Assembly (NCBI GenBank): GCA_021414065.1
Contig: JAIOPE010000067.1
Location: forward strand, 1 to 40,031
Source: Planctomycetota bacterium
GTDB lineage: Bacteria > Planctomycetota > JAJSAM01 > JAJVHW01
Length of the DNA stretch: 40,031 bases
Reading direction: 5' to 3'
Shown here piece after piece: positions 1 through 8,178 of this stretch (position 1 is its first letter; the number at the start of each line of letters is the position of its first letter). The notes under the pieces are model-generated. The model was not told where the DNA came from. It did not search any database and saw nothing but the letters and a program-made list of their open reading frames with translations. The translations under genes and the position numbers were made by a program.

Positions 1-84
1 GGACGCTCTCTGCTCCAAGGCAGCGCGAAGAGCGTCGGACGCGTCCTCGCTCGCATCGCAGACGTGTGTACCGCGATTGCTCAT
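1..84 (-). CDS. Possible start of a gene running off the left edge
   Basis: An open frame of 28 codons starts with ATG at position 84 and stays open to the window edge on the minus strand. It lies in the same frame as the large gene ending at 88, three bases after that gene's TGA. It could be the next gene of the operon, or the rest of the large regulator cut off by a nonsense change. The encoded stretch is rich in Ala, Ser and Asp and carries no motif that I recognise. There is no properly spaced Shine-Dalgarno sequence before the ATG. Confidence 0.25.
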   Translation of the reverse strand, partial: MSNRGTHVCDASEDASDALRAALEQRAS

Positions 85-87
85 GCC

Positions 88-3000
88 TCACGCCCGAGAG
101 GGGGTGCGAGTGCGTTCGCTCGCTAAGGACACGCACATGGCTTGTCTCGCCGACGCGACAACTTCGAGCGCCGAGCGAATTCGTCCGGTATCCCAGCAAA
201 CGCGCGCTACTGCGAGCCGCCTTCTCCAATCGATGCCTGCAGGCAACTCGCGAGCCGCTTGCATGACGATGTTCTCCGCCGCGAGCAGCGCAGGCTCGTC
301 GTTGCCCACGCCACAACGCAGTACGAGGCTTGATGCGAGGTCGACAGCCGCATGGGTCGGGATGGTGTCACAACTCAGCGAACTCGCAACGTGGTGAATG
401 CTCCAGTCCTCGGGCCAGTCTGCCCACGTGGCGCCGAATCGCCGTACGCAGTAGGCAATCAGTGATCTTCCGGTGCTTGTGCGGATCAGCGGGGATTCAG
501 CCGAGGTGCCTGTATGTCTATCGACATGGGCCAGTTCGGTCATGATCCAGCGCCGGTACGCAGCGATGGCTTCGCTTGAGTCAAGTGGTCCGAGCTGTCG
601 ACACGGGGCGTCGGCGTCGAGTTGCAGTCGCACCTCAGTCGCTGCCAGAGAAACTACGGACCGGATTCGCGTAGGCACATCGACGCGAACAAGTAATGAC
701 GAGAGTTCCTCAAGCGCGCGCAGGTCGCAAAAGAACAACGCAAGTCGTGCGATCAGGGCTCCGGAGAATGCGAGCGTGTCCGGAGTGATGTCAGAGACGT
801 TGCGTAGGAGGCTCAAGGAGAAGGACATCGTGCGACGATTCGGGCATCCGCTGCTGATGTCGGCGGACACGAGCAACAGCGTCTGATTGAGATGAAACGA
901 CTTCGCGCCTGCATTGGCGGAGTACCAGGTCGTTGCATGAAGGGCGCGCAGGTCTTGTGGATGGCGGTTCGCGGCCGACTCGACGTACGCTCGAGATGAG
1001 TAAATCCAGGCGAGCGCAAACGGGCTTGAGCTGAGGTCGCGACGAGCTCGTGCAGTGGCACCGGTCAGCACGCGTCGTGCAGACCGGATTCGTCGTAGTC
1101 GAGCGAGTAGAACGGCGAGCAGGCAGAGGTCGAGCACTATCCGGAGCGCACGTAGCTCGGCGGCGGGGGAGCGGAGTCGTGCTACAAGCATGCGAATGGC
1201 GTCGCGGTCCTTGTTCTGCATGGCGAGCGCAAGAGAACGGCGCTCTGAGCACTCGGTGGCCAAGAGCGTCGCTCCGCCGTCGCCGACTTCGGCTAGGGCG
1301 AGGCGTTCTTCGCGGTCGGCTAGGTCGGGGCGGCCGCGGAAGAGGTGGGCGATGGACTGGAGGAGGCGGATCTTCGCGAGGATGGTGGGGTCGCCGCAGT
1401 CTGCAGGGAGTTCGATGGCGAGAACCCGGGACCAAGCCTGGTCGTATCGGTGGAGGCGGGCGAGCGCGAGGAGGGCGTGGCCCCGCTGATTGGGGGTGGC
1501 CCTGGAGTCGGCGGCGATCTCGTCGGCGCAGCGGGTCGCGTCGTCGAGTCGGCCAGCGTGGAGGAGGGTGTCCAGCTGGACGAGGCGGAGCTCGATGTCG
1601 AGGGAGCCGGGGGCGAGTCGGGCGAGGGCGTCGTCGAAATGGTCCGCCGCCTCGTCGAAGCGGCCGCTGGCGCGGAGGACGGTCAGAGCCTGGCGTGTCC
1701 AGTCGGCGGCGCGCGGGTCGGCGGAGGCGCGACCATGATGGGCGACGGCGGGCCAGTCGCGCTCTGACTGGTCGAGGAGTCGCGACAGGACTTCTCGGTG
1801 AAGGCCGCGGCGGCGGTCGTCCGGGAGGCCGGCGAGGAGTCGGGCGCGCTGGCTCTCGGTGCGGAGGCGCCACGTCGCGCCGTCGCGGTTCAGGAGGCCG
1901 GCGCGGAGGGCCGCGTCGGACGCCGCCTGGAGGCGGTGCCCAGGGAGGTCCGCGATCTCGGAAAGGACGTCGCGAGTCAGACGGAGGCGGCCGGCGACGG
2001 CCAAGGTCTCGGCAAGTGCGTTTGCGTCGCGTCCCGCGATCTCGATGGCGCGGCGGAGGCGGCTCGCGGATGCTGCCCGGACAGCCTCGACAGGGTCGTC
2101 GATGTGGAACCGGTGGCCGGTCAGAACGATCGCGTGGCGCTCGGCCATCTCGCGCATGTGCTCGACGACGTCGCCCGGGCGGTAACCGGCCGCCGCGGCC
2201 AACTCGGCGGCGAGAATCGGCGCCTTCCCGCGCTCGGTGACGGCCGTCGCGAGCATCTGGGTGAGATGGCGCAGATGCAGGTCGTTGAGTTCGATGCGCT
2301 TCCGGGCGGTCGGGATTTCGTCGGGCGCAGCTCGAGTCGAAGCGGACACGATGAGCACGCGGGGCGACGAAGGGCCCGTCAGCGCGGACAGGTGGCGCTC
2401 GAGCAGGCGCCAAGCGTGGCTGGCGTGGCCGGCGAGGCCGTCCTCGTCGTCGAGCAGGATCACGCCGCGCTCGACCTCGAATGTCGCGCGGAGCAGCTCG
2501 GCGAGCGCCGCGGACGCACCGTCGCCGCCCGCCAGGTCGGGGTCGCCCGCGACGGGGGACGGTGTCTCGCCGACGAGAATGCGGACGCCCCGCTCCGCCC
2601 GCAGCGGATGGTCGGTCGGCAACCGGGCCATCATCTGACGGGCGATACCGCCGATCGCGCCCCACGGCTGCTGCGGAGCTCCCCCGTTCGCAGTCATCAC
2701 GACGTGCCGGCGCGCCCGCGCGATCCGGGCGATCTCGTGCAGGAACCGCGTGCGGCCGGACCCGGGCGGGCCGACGACCTGCACCGACGCGAACTCGGCA
2801 TTGCGCGTGCCCGTCCGCTCAACGTGGGCCAGAACGTTCCGCACGAGGCGCCGACGCGCGACGAACGTGAGGTCGAGCCACGGGTCGGGCAGCGACTCGT
2901 CGCGCTCGCCGAGATCGCTCAGGATCTCGGTGGCGGACTCGTACGCCTCGCGTGGGTCCGTGGCGACGAGCCGGACGAGCACGCGCGCGAGTTCGCTGTC

Positions 3001-3636
3001 GAAGATGGCCACACGGCTCGACGCCCGCTTGACGACGGCCGGGTCCACCTCGCGCAGTACAGGAGGACTGGTCGTGGGCGGCGGCGCAGGCGCGTCGGTC
3101 TCGACCCCGCCGCCGAGGTACATGACGAACGCGATGCCGAGGTCGCGAACGTCCATCGCCACGTCGTCGATCCCCGCGTGGAACGGTCCGCGGCCGACTG
3201 CATTCGCCGCGCCCGCCCAGCCGTGGATCCAGAACTCGCCGGAGGGGTCGGCGAGCACGTACTTGGTGGAGAGTCGGCCATGGACGAGTCCGCGGCTGTG
3301 CGCCTGTCCGAGCGCCGAGAGTAGATGGACGAGCGCCGGGCGCCATACGCCGTCGGGCAGCGCAAACGTGACGCCGGAGAGCGGGCGAGCGGACGCAGCG
3401 CCCACGAGCACGAGCGCCTCCGATCGGTCGGCGGAGAACGCCCGCGTCGGCGGGATTCCGGGCCCTGCGAGGTAATCGAGTCGCTCGCGCTCGAGGCGGC
3501 CGATCTCAGGGCTCCGCGGAACGAAGAGGAGCAGTTCTTCACCGTCCGACAACGCCGCGACGAGCATGCCCTCGTCGTTCAGATGAAGTGACTCGATGGT
3601 CTCGTACGTGGAACCGCGGGGTCGGTCGAGCAGCAT
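88..3636 (-). CDS. Pseudokinase-ATPase-helical repeat regulator (PknK/MalT-like layout)
   Basis: A cytoplasmic signalling protein of 1182 residues. Residues about 10-245 follow a Ser/Thr kinase fold, but the catalytic loop reads HGRL at 119-122 where HRDL is expected, and the DFG position reads HGW at 138-140. It is therefore probably a pseudokinase. An ATPase domain follows, with a Walker A motif GPPGSGRT at 289-296 and a Walker B-like ILLDDEDG near 393-400. Residues about 520-1180 are Ala/Leu/Arg-rich helices that look like degenerate TPR repeats. The layout resembles kinase-AAA-TPR regulators, which usually carry a further output domain. None is seen here, so the protein may be shortened or may act by binding partners. 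ATG 3636 is preceded by AGGAGG at 3642-3647 with five-base spacing. Codons beyond about position 1250 (C-terminal third) are visibly less G+C-rich than the N-terminal part. Confidence 0.75.
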   Translation of the reverse strand: MLLDRPRGSTYETIESLHLNDEGMLVAALSDGEELLLFVPRSPEIGRLERERLDYLAGPGIPPTRAFSADRSEALVLVGAASARPLSGVTFALPDGVWRPALVHLLSALGQAHSRGLVHGRLSTKYVLADPSGEFWIHGWAGAANAVGRGPFHAGIDDVAMDVRDLGIAFVMYLGGGVETDAPAPPPTTSPPVLREVDPAVVKRASSRVAIFDSELARVLVRLVATDPREAYESATEILSDLGERDESLPDPWLDLTFVARRRLVRNVLAHVERTGTRNAEFASVQVVGPPGSGRTRFLHEIARIARARRHVVMTANGGAPQQPWGAIGGIARQMMARLPTDHPLRAERGVRILVGETPSPVAGDPDLAGGDGASAALAELLRATFEVERGVILLDDEDGLAGHASHAWRLLERHLSALTGPSSPRVLIVSASTRAAPDEIPTARKRIELNDLHLRHLTQMLATAVTERGKAPILAAELAAAAGYRPGDVVEHMREMAERHAIVLTGHRFHIDDPVEAVRAASASRLRRAIEIAGRDANALAETLAVAGRLRLTRDVLSEIADLPGHRLQAASDAALRAGLLNRDGATWRLRTESQRARLLAGLPDDRRRGLHREVLSRLLDQSERDWPAVAHHGRASADPRAADWTRQALTVLRASGRFDEAADHFDDALARLAPGSLDIELRLVQLDTLLHAGRLDDATRCADEIAADSRATPNQRGHALLALARLHRYDQAWSRVLAIELPADCGDPTILAKIRLLQSIAHLFRGRPDLADREERLALAEVGDGGATLLATECSERRSLALAMQNKDRDAIRMLVARLRSPAAELRALRIVLDLCLLAVLLARLRRIRSARRVLTGATARARRDLSSSPFALAWIYSSRAYVESAANRHPQDLRALHATTWYSANAGAKSFHLNQTLLLVSADISSGCPNRRTMSFSLSLLRNVSDITPDTLAFSGALIARLALFFCDLRALEELSSLLVRVDVPTRIRSVVSLAATEVRLQLDADAPCRQLGPLDSSEAIAAYRRWIMTELAHVDRHTGTSAESPLIRTSTGRSLIAYCVRRFGATWADWPEDWSIHHVASSLSCDTIPTHAAVDLASSLVLRCGVGNDEPALLAAENIVMQAARELPAGIDWRRRLAVARVCWDTGRIRSALEVVASARQAMCVSLASERTRTPSRA

Positions 3637-3899
3637 CGGCGCCTCCTGAACACGGCTGAGTTCGGGGAGCGGATGCTAGGCAGAGTGCGTGCGCTGAACG
3701 CTGTACCGATCCATGTCATTTGCAGGTAACGAGTTAGGTTGTGGACAAACGAGAGTTGGCCGATGGATGCGAGCCTTCCGGAGCGGAATCGCGCCAAATC
3801 GCGCCATAACCGGTCACCGATCGGCCCCGATCGCACGAGGACGACTCACCCGCGCGCCGACCGCCCTTCGCCGACCCGGAGGTCGCGGCACTCGCTCCG
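3637..3899. promoter_or_regulatory. Intergenic control region of the pseudokinase gene
   Basis: A 263-base gap without a convincing gene. On the minus strand it holds AGGAGG (3642-3647) for the pseudokinase gene and, further upstream, TAGCAT at 3673-3678 as a candidate -10 box without a clear -35. TGTGGACAA at 3740-3748 is one mismatch from the complement of a DnaA box. The part next to 3900 is downstream of the lipoprotein gene and shows no clear terminator. Confidence 0.4.
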
Positions 3900-4862
3900 T
3901 CACTGCTTCGAGACGGACGCCCAGGTGAACTTCGCCTCGTACGTGTGCAGCCCTTCCTGGATCGCAGCGCGGCGGAGCAGGTCGATGCCGTCTTGTGCCG
4001 CGTACTCGTAATCGACGGTCGTCTTTCCGTCTTCGACGACCGCTCGTTCGAGTCGCCAGAGCTTCCCGCAGGGCGCCCAGTGGAAGACAGTCCGGACGCG
4101 ATCCTCGCCGTCGGTCGTCCCGCTCATCTCGACGAGGCCGGTCTCTCGGTTCAGGCGGTAGGAGGCGCTCATCGCACTCTTGAACGGCGGCGCGACGACG
4201 AGCGTGTGGCCGTCGGGCGTCGCCATCGTGGAGTACTCGAGCGGCGGCAGATACGAGAGGACGAATGACGTCGGGCCCCGCGTGGCGAGCACGGCGAATC
4301 GTTTCGCCTGCTTGGCGGCCCCTGCGTGGATGCCGACGTCCTCCCTGACGACTTTCATCGTGGGTGCATCGTCGGTCGCGCTGTCGGCCCCGGACTTTCG
4401 GTCGCCCTTCGAGGCGCTGAACGCGAACTCGTAGGCGCCCGATTTCCCGTCCACCGTCACGTCGATCGTCCCGGTGGCGGATTTCAGGCCGGCGTCGCGG
4501 CTCGGGTCGTAGGCGACGGCGCGGAACCGGTCGAGCACCGCCCGGGCCTGCTTGTCGATGTCGGTGCGCCACGCGCGGAGGCGTTCTTCAGCGTGCTCGG
4601 GCGTCTCCTGCGGGAACGGGGGGGCGGTCGGCGCCGCGGTACCCTGCACGGGGGCGGCGGGGGCGTGGGACGTGGACCCGCTGACGGGGACGACCCGGGG
4701 CGAAGCCGGCTCGTCGTTGCAGGCCGCGAGCCCGGCGAAGCAGATCACGCCGACGAGGACGACGGCCAACGCGCGGGTCGGCGTTCGAAGCGCTGCGCGA
4801 CGTCTCCCCCGGTTTCTCGGGAGCGCCGACGCGCCAGGCTCGGAAGTGGCGTGTGTTGGCAT
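3900..4862 (-). CDS. Predicted lipoprotein of unknown function
   Basis: A 320-residue protein with an Arg-rich N-terminus, a hydrophobic stretch and the lipobox LAAC with the lipidated Cys at 48. A Pro/Ala-rich linker (about 52-90) follows, then a mixed alpha/beta domain to the end. It should be anchored at the outer face of a membrane. I do not recognise the C-terminal domain; the pattern of paired strands could be a LolA/DUF-like beta fold, but this is weak. The start is ambiguous: GTG at 4865 sits directly before ATG 4862 in frame, with no Shine-Dalgarno site, and a TACACT box lies six bases before the GTG. It is divergent from ribBA, with 75 bases between the two ATGs. Confidence 0.75.
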   Translation of the reverse strand: MPTHATSEPGASALPRNRGRRRAALRTPTRALAVVLVGVICFAGLAACNDEPASPRVVPVSGSTSHAPAAPVQGTAAPTAPPFPQETPEHAEERLRAWRTDIDKQARAVLDRFRAVAYDPSRDAGLKSATGTIDVTVDGKSGAYEFAFSASKGDRKSGADSATDDAPTMKVVREDVGIHAGAAKQAKRFAVLATRGPTSFVLSYLPPLEYSTMATPDGHTLVVAPPFKSAMSASYRLNRETGLVEMSGTTDGEDRVRTVFHWAPCGKLWRLERAVVEDGKTTVDYEYAAQDGIDLLRRAAIQEGLHTYEAKFTWASVSKQ

Positions 4863-4871
4863 CACGGGACG

Positions 4872-4877
4872 AGTGTA
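4872..4877 (-). promoter_or_regulatory. Candidate -10 box of a leaderless transcript (lipoprotein gene)
   Basis: TACACT on the minus strand ends six bases before GTG 4865. The string GCTACACTCGTCCCGTG fits the GSTANNNT-plus-start pattern seen at other genes in the window. Transcription would begin at or next to the start codon. Confidence 0.45.
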
Positions 4878-4903
4878 GCTCTCCTCGCGCGTCCTGTTCG
4901 GGG

Positions 4904-4909
4904 TACCCT
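4904..4909 (+). promoter_or_regulatory. Candidate -10 box for ribBA
   Basis: TACCCT in the context GGTACCCT lies 28 bases before the ribBA ATG, leaving a leader of about 22 bases that contains GGAGG at 4928-4932. That leader is too short for an FMN riboswitch. Confidence 0.4.
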
Positions 4910-4937
4910 CGGGCGTTCCGCTCCCACGGAGGCGCCC

Positions 4938-6194
4938 ATGTCCGGTTTCGCACCCATTCCCGAGATCCTCGACGAGCTCCGTGCGGGGCGCATGATCGTG
5001 CTGGTGGACGACCCCCACCGCGAGAACGAAGGCGACGTGGTGTGCGCTGCGGAACTCGTCACGCCCGAGCACGTCAACTTCATGCTGAAGCACGCGCGCG
5101 GCGAGGTCTGCACCACGATCCCCGAGGCGTGGGCCGAGCGCATGGGGCTCGAGTTGCAGGCGCGGGTGAACCCCTCGAAGAACACGTCGCGCATCACCTG
5201 CGCCAAGTGCGTGACGGTGGACGCGTCGGAAGGGACGACGACCGGCGTGTCGGCCCAGGACCAGGCGCTGACGATCCGCAAGCTCGCCGACCCCGCGTCG
5301 CAGCCCGACGACTTCAGCCGCCCCGGCCACACGCGGCCGATCCGCGCGCGCGACGGCGGCGTGCTCGTCCGCACCGGGCACACCGAAGGCTCGGTGGACC
5401 TCTGCCGCCTGGCCGGGCTCTCGGCCGCCGCCGTGATCTGCGAAGTGCTCGACGACGACGGGCGGCCCATGCGCCTCCCCGGGCTGCGCGAGTACTGCAC
5501 GCAGCACTACTTCAAGATGACGACGATCGAGGAGCTGATCCGCTGGCGCCGCTCGCACGAAAGCCCCGTGCAGCGCATGGCCACGACGCGCATCCCGACC
5601 GGCCACGCGCCCGGAACGGTCTTCGACATCCACCTCTTCAACAACTCCGTGGACACGAATCAGCACGTCGCCCTCACGATGGGACTCGACGTGCCGGACG
5701 ATCTCTCGAAGCCGTTCGCGGAGCTCGCCGACCCGGTGCTCGTGCGCGTTCACAGCGAGTGCCTGACCGGCGACGTCTTCGGTTCGCTGCGATGCGATTG
5801 CGGATCGCAGCTCGACGCCGCGATGCGGATCGTGGCCGAGCGCGGGCGGGGCGTCGTCCTCTACCTGCGACAGGAAGGCCGCGGCATCGGCCTCGAGAAG
5901 AAGCTGCTCGCGTACCGACTGCAGGAGCACGGCATGGACACGGTCGATGCCAATCTCGAGCTCGGCTTCCGGGCCGACGAACGCGAGTACGGGATCGGCG
6001 CGCAGATCCTCCACCACCTCGGCGTCCGCAAGATGCGGCTGATGACGAACAATCCGAAGAAGCTGTCGTCGCTCTCCGGCTTCGGACTTTCGATCGAAGA
6101 ACAGGTGCCCCTCGAGATCGAGGCCACGGCCGAGAGTGCGGGCTACCTGAAGACGAAGCGGGACCGCATGGGGCACCTGCTGACGCATCTGTAG
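4938..6194 (+). CDS. ribBA: RibBA: 3,4-dihydroxy-2-butanone 4-phosphate synthase / GTP cyclohydrolase II
   Basis: A 418-residue bifunctional enzyme that feeds both branches of riboflavin synthesis. The RibB half (about 1-205) converts ribulose 5-phosphate to dihydroxybutanone phosphate and shows RENEGD at 28-33 and the HTEG loop at 148-151 (usually HTEA). The RibA half (about 212-418) opens GTP to the diaminopyrimidine; it has the zinc set Cys275, Cys286, Cys288 in the C-x10-C-x-C pattern and the RQEGRGIGL motif at 311-319. Length and order match the family. ATG 4938 has GGAGG at 4928-4932. No other rib genes are adjacent, and I see no FMN riboswitch, so the gene appears to be expressed on its own. 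Confidence 0.97.
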   Translation: MSGFAPIPEILDELRAGRMIVLVDDPHRENEGDVVCAAELVTPEHVNFMLKHARGEVCTTIPEAWAERMGLELQARVNPSKNTSRITCAKCVTVDASEGTTTGVSAQDQALTIRKLADPASQPDDFSRPGHTRPIRARDGGVLVRTGHTEGSVDLCRLAGLSAAAVICEVLDDDGRPMRLPGLREYCTQHYFKMTTIEELIRWRRSHESPVQRMATTRIPTGHAPGTVFDIHLFNNSVDTNQHVALTMGLDVPDDLSKPFAELADPVLVRVHSECLTGDVFGSLRCDCGSQLDAAMRIVAERGRGVVLYLRQEGRGIGLEKKLLAYRLQEHGMDTVDANLELGFRADEREYGIGAQILHHLGVRKMRLMTNNPKKLSSLSGFGLSIEEQVPLEIEATAESAGYLKTKRDRMGHLLTHL

Positions 6195-6324
6195 TCCAGG
6201 AAGTCGACGCGCTCGCGCACGGCCGAGCCCGCGGAAACCGCCCCGCAGTGGGCTCCAGCGAGCCTGGACTGGCACCGGGTCGCGCGGCGGTCGCGCTCGA
6301 ATTCCCAAATTGACCAACGGACGC

Positions 6325-6330
6325 TATCAT
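6325..6330 (+). promoter_or_regulatory. Candidate -10 box ahead of the small ORF and ECF operon
   Basis: TATCAT in the context GCTATCAT fits the GSTANNNT pattern. A start site near 6337 would precede the small ORF at 6372 and the sigma gene at 6626. The TTGACC at 6310-6315 is only nine bases upstream, too close to be its -35. The rest of the 6195-6625 gap shows no other gene. Confidence 0.35.
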
Positions 6331-6371
6331 CCTGATCGACGTGGCGCCCCAAGGGCCGCGACGACCCCGCA

Positions 6372-6524
6372 ATGAGCGAAACGCACATCCGCCCCAGTCG
6401 AAGCGCAGACCCCTCCGGGTCGGCCATGGAGAGCCGTCTGATGGTCCCCCTCTGGGCGATCTTCGCGGGCATCCTGGCGCTCCAGGTGCTGATCGTCGCT
6501 GTCGGCTTCCGCTTCCTCGCGTAG
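6372..6524 (+). CDS. Small single-pass membrane protein (50 aa)
   Basis: An ATG-initiated frame of 50 codons ending in TAG. Residues 1-23 are hydrophilic with several charged residues. Residues about 24-46 form one strongly hydrophobic helix (starting VPLWAIF), then a short Arg-containing tail. It sits between ribBA and the ECF sigma gene and is probably co-transcribed with the latter. There is no clear Shine-Dalgarno site, and internal ATGs at codons 19 and 24 are alternative starts. The hydrophobic, clean helix in a high-GC genome makes it more than a chance frame, but expression is unproven and the function unknown. Confidence 0.45.
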   Translation: MSETHIRPSRSADPSGSAMESRLMVPLWAIFAGILALQVLIVAVGFRFLA

Positions 6525-6625
6525 CGTCGAAAGCCGCCGGGCGGGACCGGAAGGATTCGGGAAGAACCACCGACCCCGGGCGTCCAACCGGGCGTCGTGA
6601 TGCCCCAGCACATCGGAGGACCCAC

Positions 6626-7177
6626 TTGGACGAAGCCGAGCTCGTACGCCGGGCTCAGGGCGGCGACGCCGCTGCGTTCGGCGAGCTCGTCTCCTCGTAC
6701 GAGGCGCGCATCCTCCGGCTCGTGCGCGGCATGGTGCGCGAGCACGAAGCGGAGGACGTCGCGCAGGACGCATTCCTCAAGGCCTGGCGGAAACTCCCCG
6801 AGTTCGACGGTCGCTCACGCTTCTACACGTGGGTCTACCGCATCGCTTCGAACACGGCGATGGACTGGCGCAAGCGAGAGAAGTACCGCCGCCACGCCGA
6901 CCTGCCGACCGGTCCCGAGGGCGAGGACGCGCTCGCCGAGGACCGTCCGGGACCGCGGTCCGGCGCCGAACGTCGCGAGCTGGCGGCGGCGATCGATCGG
7001 GCCATCGAGCAGCTTCCGGAGCACTACCACACGATCGTGGTGCTGCGCGAAGTCGAGGGGCTCTCGTACGAGGAGATCGCGGAGACACTCGCCATCAGCA
7101 AGGGCACGGTCGAGTCGCGGCTGTTCCGTGCTCGCGAACGTCTGCGGGAATCGCTGAAGGACTGGATGGAACCATGA
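6626..7177 (+). CDS. ECF-family RNA polymerase sigma factor (RpoE-like)
   Basis: A 183-residue sigma-70 family factor. Region 2 covers about residues 3-75, with the FYTWVYRIASN stretch that reads the -10 element. Region 4 covers about 115-180, with the helix-turn-helix around SYEEIAETLAISKGTVESRLFRAR-type residues. I chose TTG 6626 because GGAGGA at 6615-6620 lies five bases upstream and the protein then begins DEAELVRRAQGG, the usual ECF start. A longer in-frame GTG at 6341 adds a non-family Arg/Pro-rich stretch. Its stop overlaps the next gene's start (ATGA), which encodes a zinc anti-sigma factor. This is the standard arrangement for an envelope-stress sigma factor held by a membrane anti-sigma. 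Confidence 0.93.
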   Translation: MDEAELVRRAQGGDAAAFGELVSSYEARILRLVRGMVREHEAEDVAQDAFLKAWRKLPEFDGRSRFYTWVYRIASNTAMDWRKREKYRRHADLPTGPEGEDALAEDRPGPRSGAERRELAAAIDRAIEQLPEHYHTIVVLREVEGLSYEEIAETLAISKGTVESRLFRARERLRESLKDWMEP

Positions 7178-7623
7178 CCGGCCCCAACCCCAACCTGGCC
7201 TGCGCGAGATCCGGGCTTCTCGACTCGCTGCGCTCCGACGGCGCAGCCACGCCTGACCAACTCGCCGAGCTGGCGGCGCACCACGCGGCCTGCGCGGCGT
7301 GTCGCGGGCAGCACCTGGTCGCGGCGCGTGTCGATCGCGCGGTCGGCGATCGCCTGCGCCGCCGGGCGGCCGGGTCCGTGCCGTCGGGGTTCGCGGGCGC
7401 TGTCGTGGCCGCCGCAGTGGCGCAGCGGGCGCAGGCGCTCGCAGAGAACCGGTTTCTGCGCCGCGCCGCCGCCGCGGCTGTGCTCGTCGCGCTGGTCGCG
7501 GGCGGTTCGATGCTCACGCAGAGCGCCGCGCCGGACGGCGCCCGACCCCTTGGCGAAGGCGTCGCGTCTGCGCGCGACGCGGCCCGGACAGTGGTCTTCC
7601 GTCCCCGTTTCGAAGGCAGGTAG
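7174..7623 (+). CDS. Membrane anti-sigma factor with zinc motif
   Basis: A 149-residue protein translated from an ATGA overlap with the sigma gene. The N-terminus carries H-x3-C-x2-C (His36, Cys40, Cys43), the signature of zinc-binding anti-sigma domains, which clamp the sigma factor in the cytoplasm. One hydrophobic segment at about 96-112 follows, then a short outside tail of about 35 residues. The tail is too short for a separate sensor domain; the next gene may supply that role. Identification rests on the motif, topology and position; overall sequence similarity to known members could not be tested. Confidence 0.8.
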   Translation: MTGPNPNLACARSGLLDSLRSDGAATPDQLAELAAHHAACAACRGQHLVAARVDRAVGDRLRRRAAGSVPSGFAGAVVAAAVAQRAQALAENRFLRRAAAAAVLVALVAGGSMLTQSAAPDGARPLGEGVASARDAARTVVFRPRFEGR

Positions 7624-7626
7624 CCC

Positions 7627-8007
7627 ATGCTCGCCGACCGCACACTTCTTGGTGTCACCCTGGTCGCCACGTTCGCTGCCGGAGGCATGAGCGGCTGGGC
7701 CGCTCGCGACCACCGCAGCGGCGCGAACTTCAACCCGACCGTGGCGGCTCAGGTCTATGCGCCGCGGATCCGGGAGTTGAAGGATCGCGGCTACGACGAG
7801 AACGAGCTGAAGGAGGCACTGACCATCCACCAGCAGTACCTCGACGCGTATCAGAACTGGTGGAAGGCGTTCCTGGACGCCCATTCAGCGAACCTCGACC
7901 AGGTGGATCGGACGTTCGAGACGCGGCTTTCGGGGCTCGAGCAGCAGTTCCGGCTGCGGACGCGCGCGGATGCGGAAACCGGAACGCCCGGCGGCACCGG
8001 GAAGTGA
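7627..8007 (+). CDS. Membrane-anchored helical protein, possible stress-sensor partner
   Basis: A 126-residue protein three bases after the anti-sigma stop, with AGG-type Shine-Dalgarno bases in the preceding stretch. Residues about 7-20 form a hydrophobic anchor or signal sequence ending in a Gly/Ala-rich patch. The rest is charged and helical with many Glu, Gln, Asp and Arg, including ELKDRGYDENELKEA near 50-64. The size, export signal and position behind a sigma/anti-sigma pair recall Spy/CpxP or heavy-metal-resistance-like sensors, but the LTxxQ motif of Spy/CpxP is absent. Function is unknown; a role in sensing for the sigma factor is an inference from position. Confidence 0.7.
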   Translation: MLADRTLLGVTLVATFAAGGMSGWAARDHRSGANFNPTVAAQVYAPRIRELKDRGYDENELKEALTIHQQYLDAYQNWWKAFLDAHSANLDQVDRTFETRLSGLEQQFRLRTRADAETGTPGGTGK

Positions 8008-8034
8008 AGTGACCGGAACCCCTCGCTGACTCTC

Positions 8035-8067
8035 GGCCCGCGTTTCGACAGGGTTCCGTCGCGGGCC
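8035..8067 (+). terminator. Possible hairpin at the end of the ECF operon
   Basis: GGCCCGCG (8035-8042) and CGCGGGCC (8060-8067) are perfect complements around a 17-base loop, 27 bases after the operon's last stop. No T-tract follows, so it could slow polymerase or protect the 3' end instead of ending transcription alone. Confidence 0.35.
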
Positions 8068-8178
8068 CCGAAACCTCGTGCGGAGGGCCGGGCGGAGGTG
8101 TTCCCATCGGTGTGTTCCTGCGTTCGCCGACTCGGCTCTCAGCCCTGAAGGCACGCGGGTGCGAGGAGAGACCTGCTC

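Noticed and set aside
88-90. TGA ending the large regulator read as selenocysteine
   Set aside because: Unlike the SelW case there is no redox motif, no Cys nearby and no family match after it. A plain stop or nonsense change is simpler.
4863-4937. FMN riboswitch upstream of ribBA
   Set aside because: The gap between the divergent genes is 75 bases and the likely leader about 22 bases, far too short for this riboswitch.
6341-6625. GTG 6341 as the start of the first ECF sigma factor
   Set aside because: It would add 95 Arg/Pro-rich residues foreign to the family. TTG 6626 has a well-spaced GGAGGA and gives a normal N-terminus.
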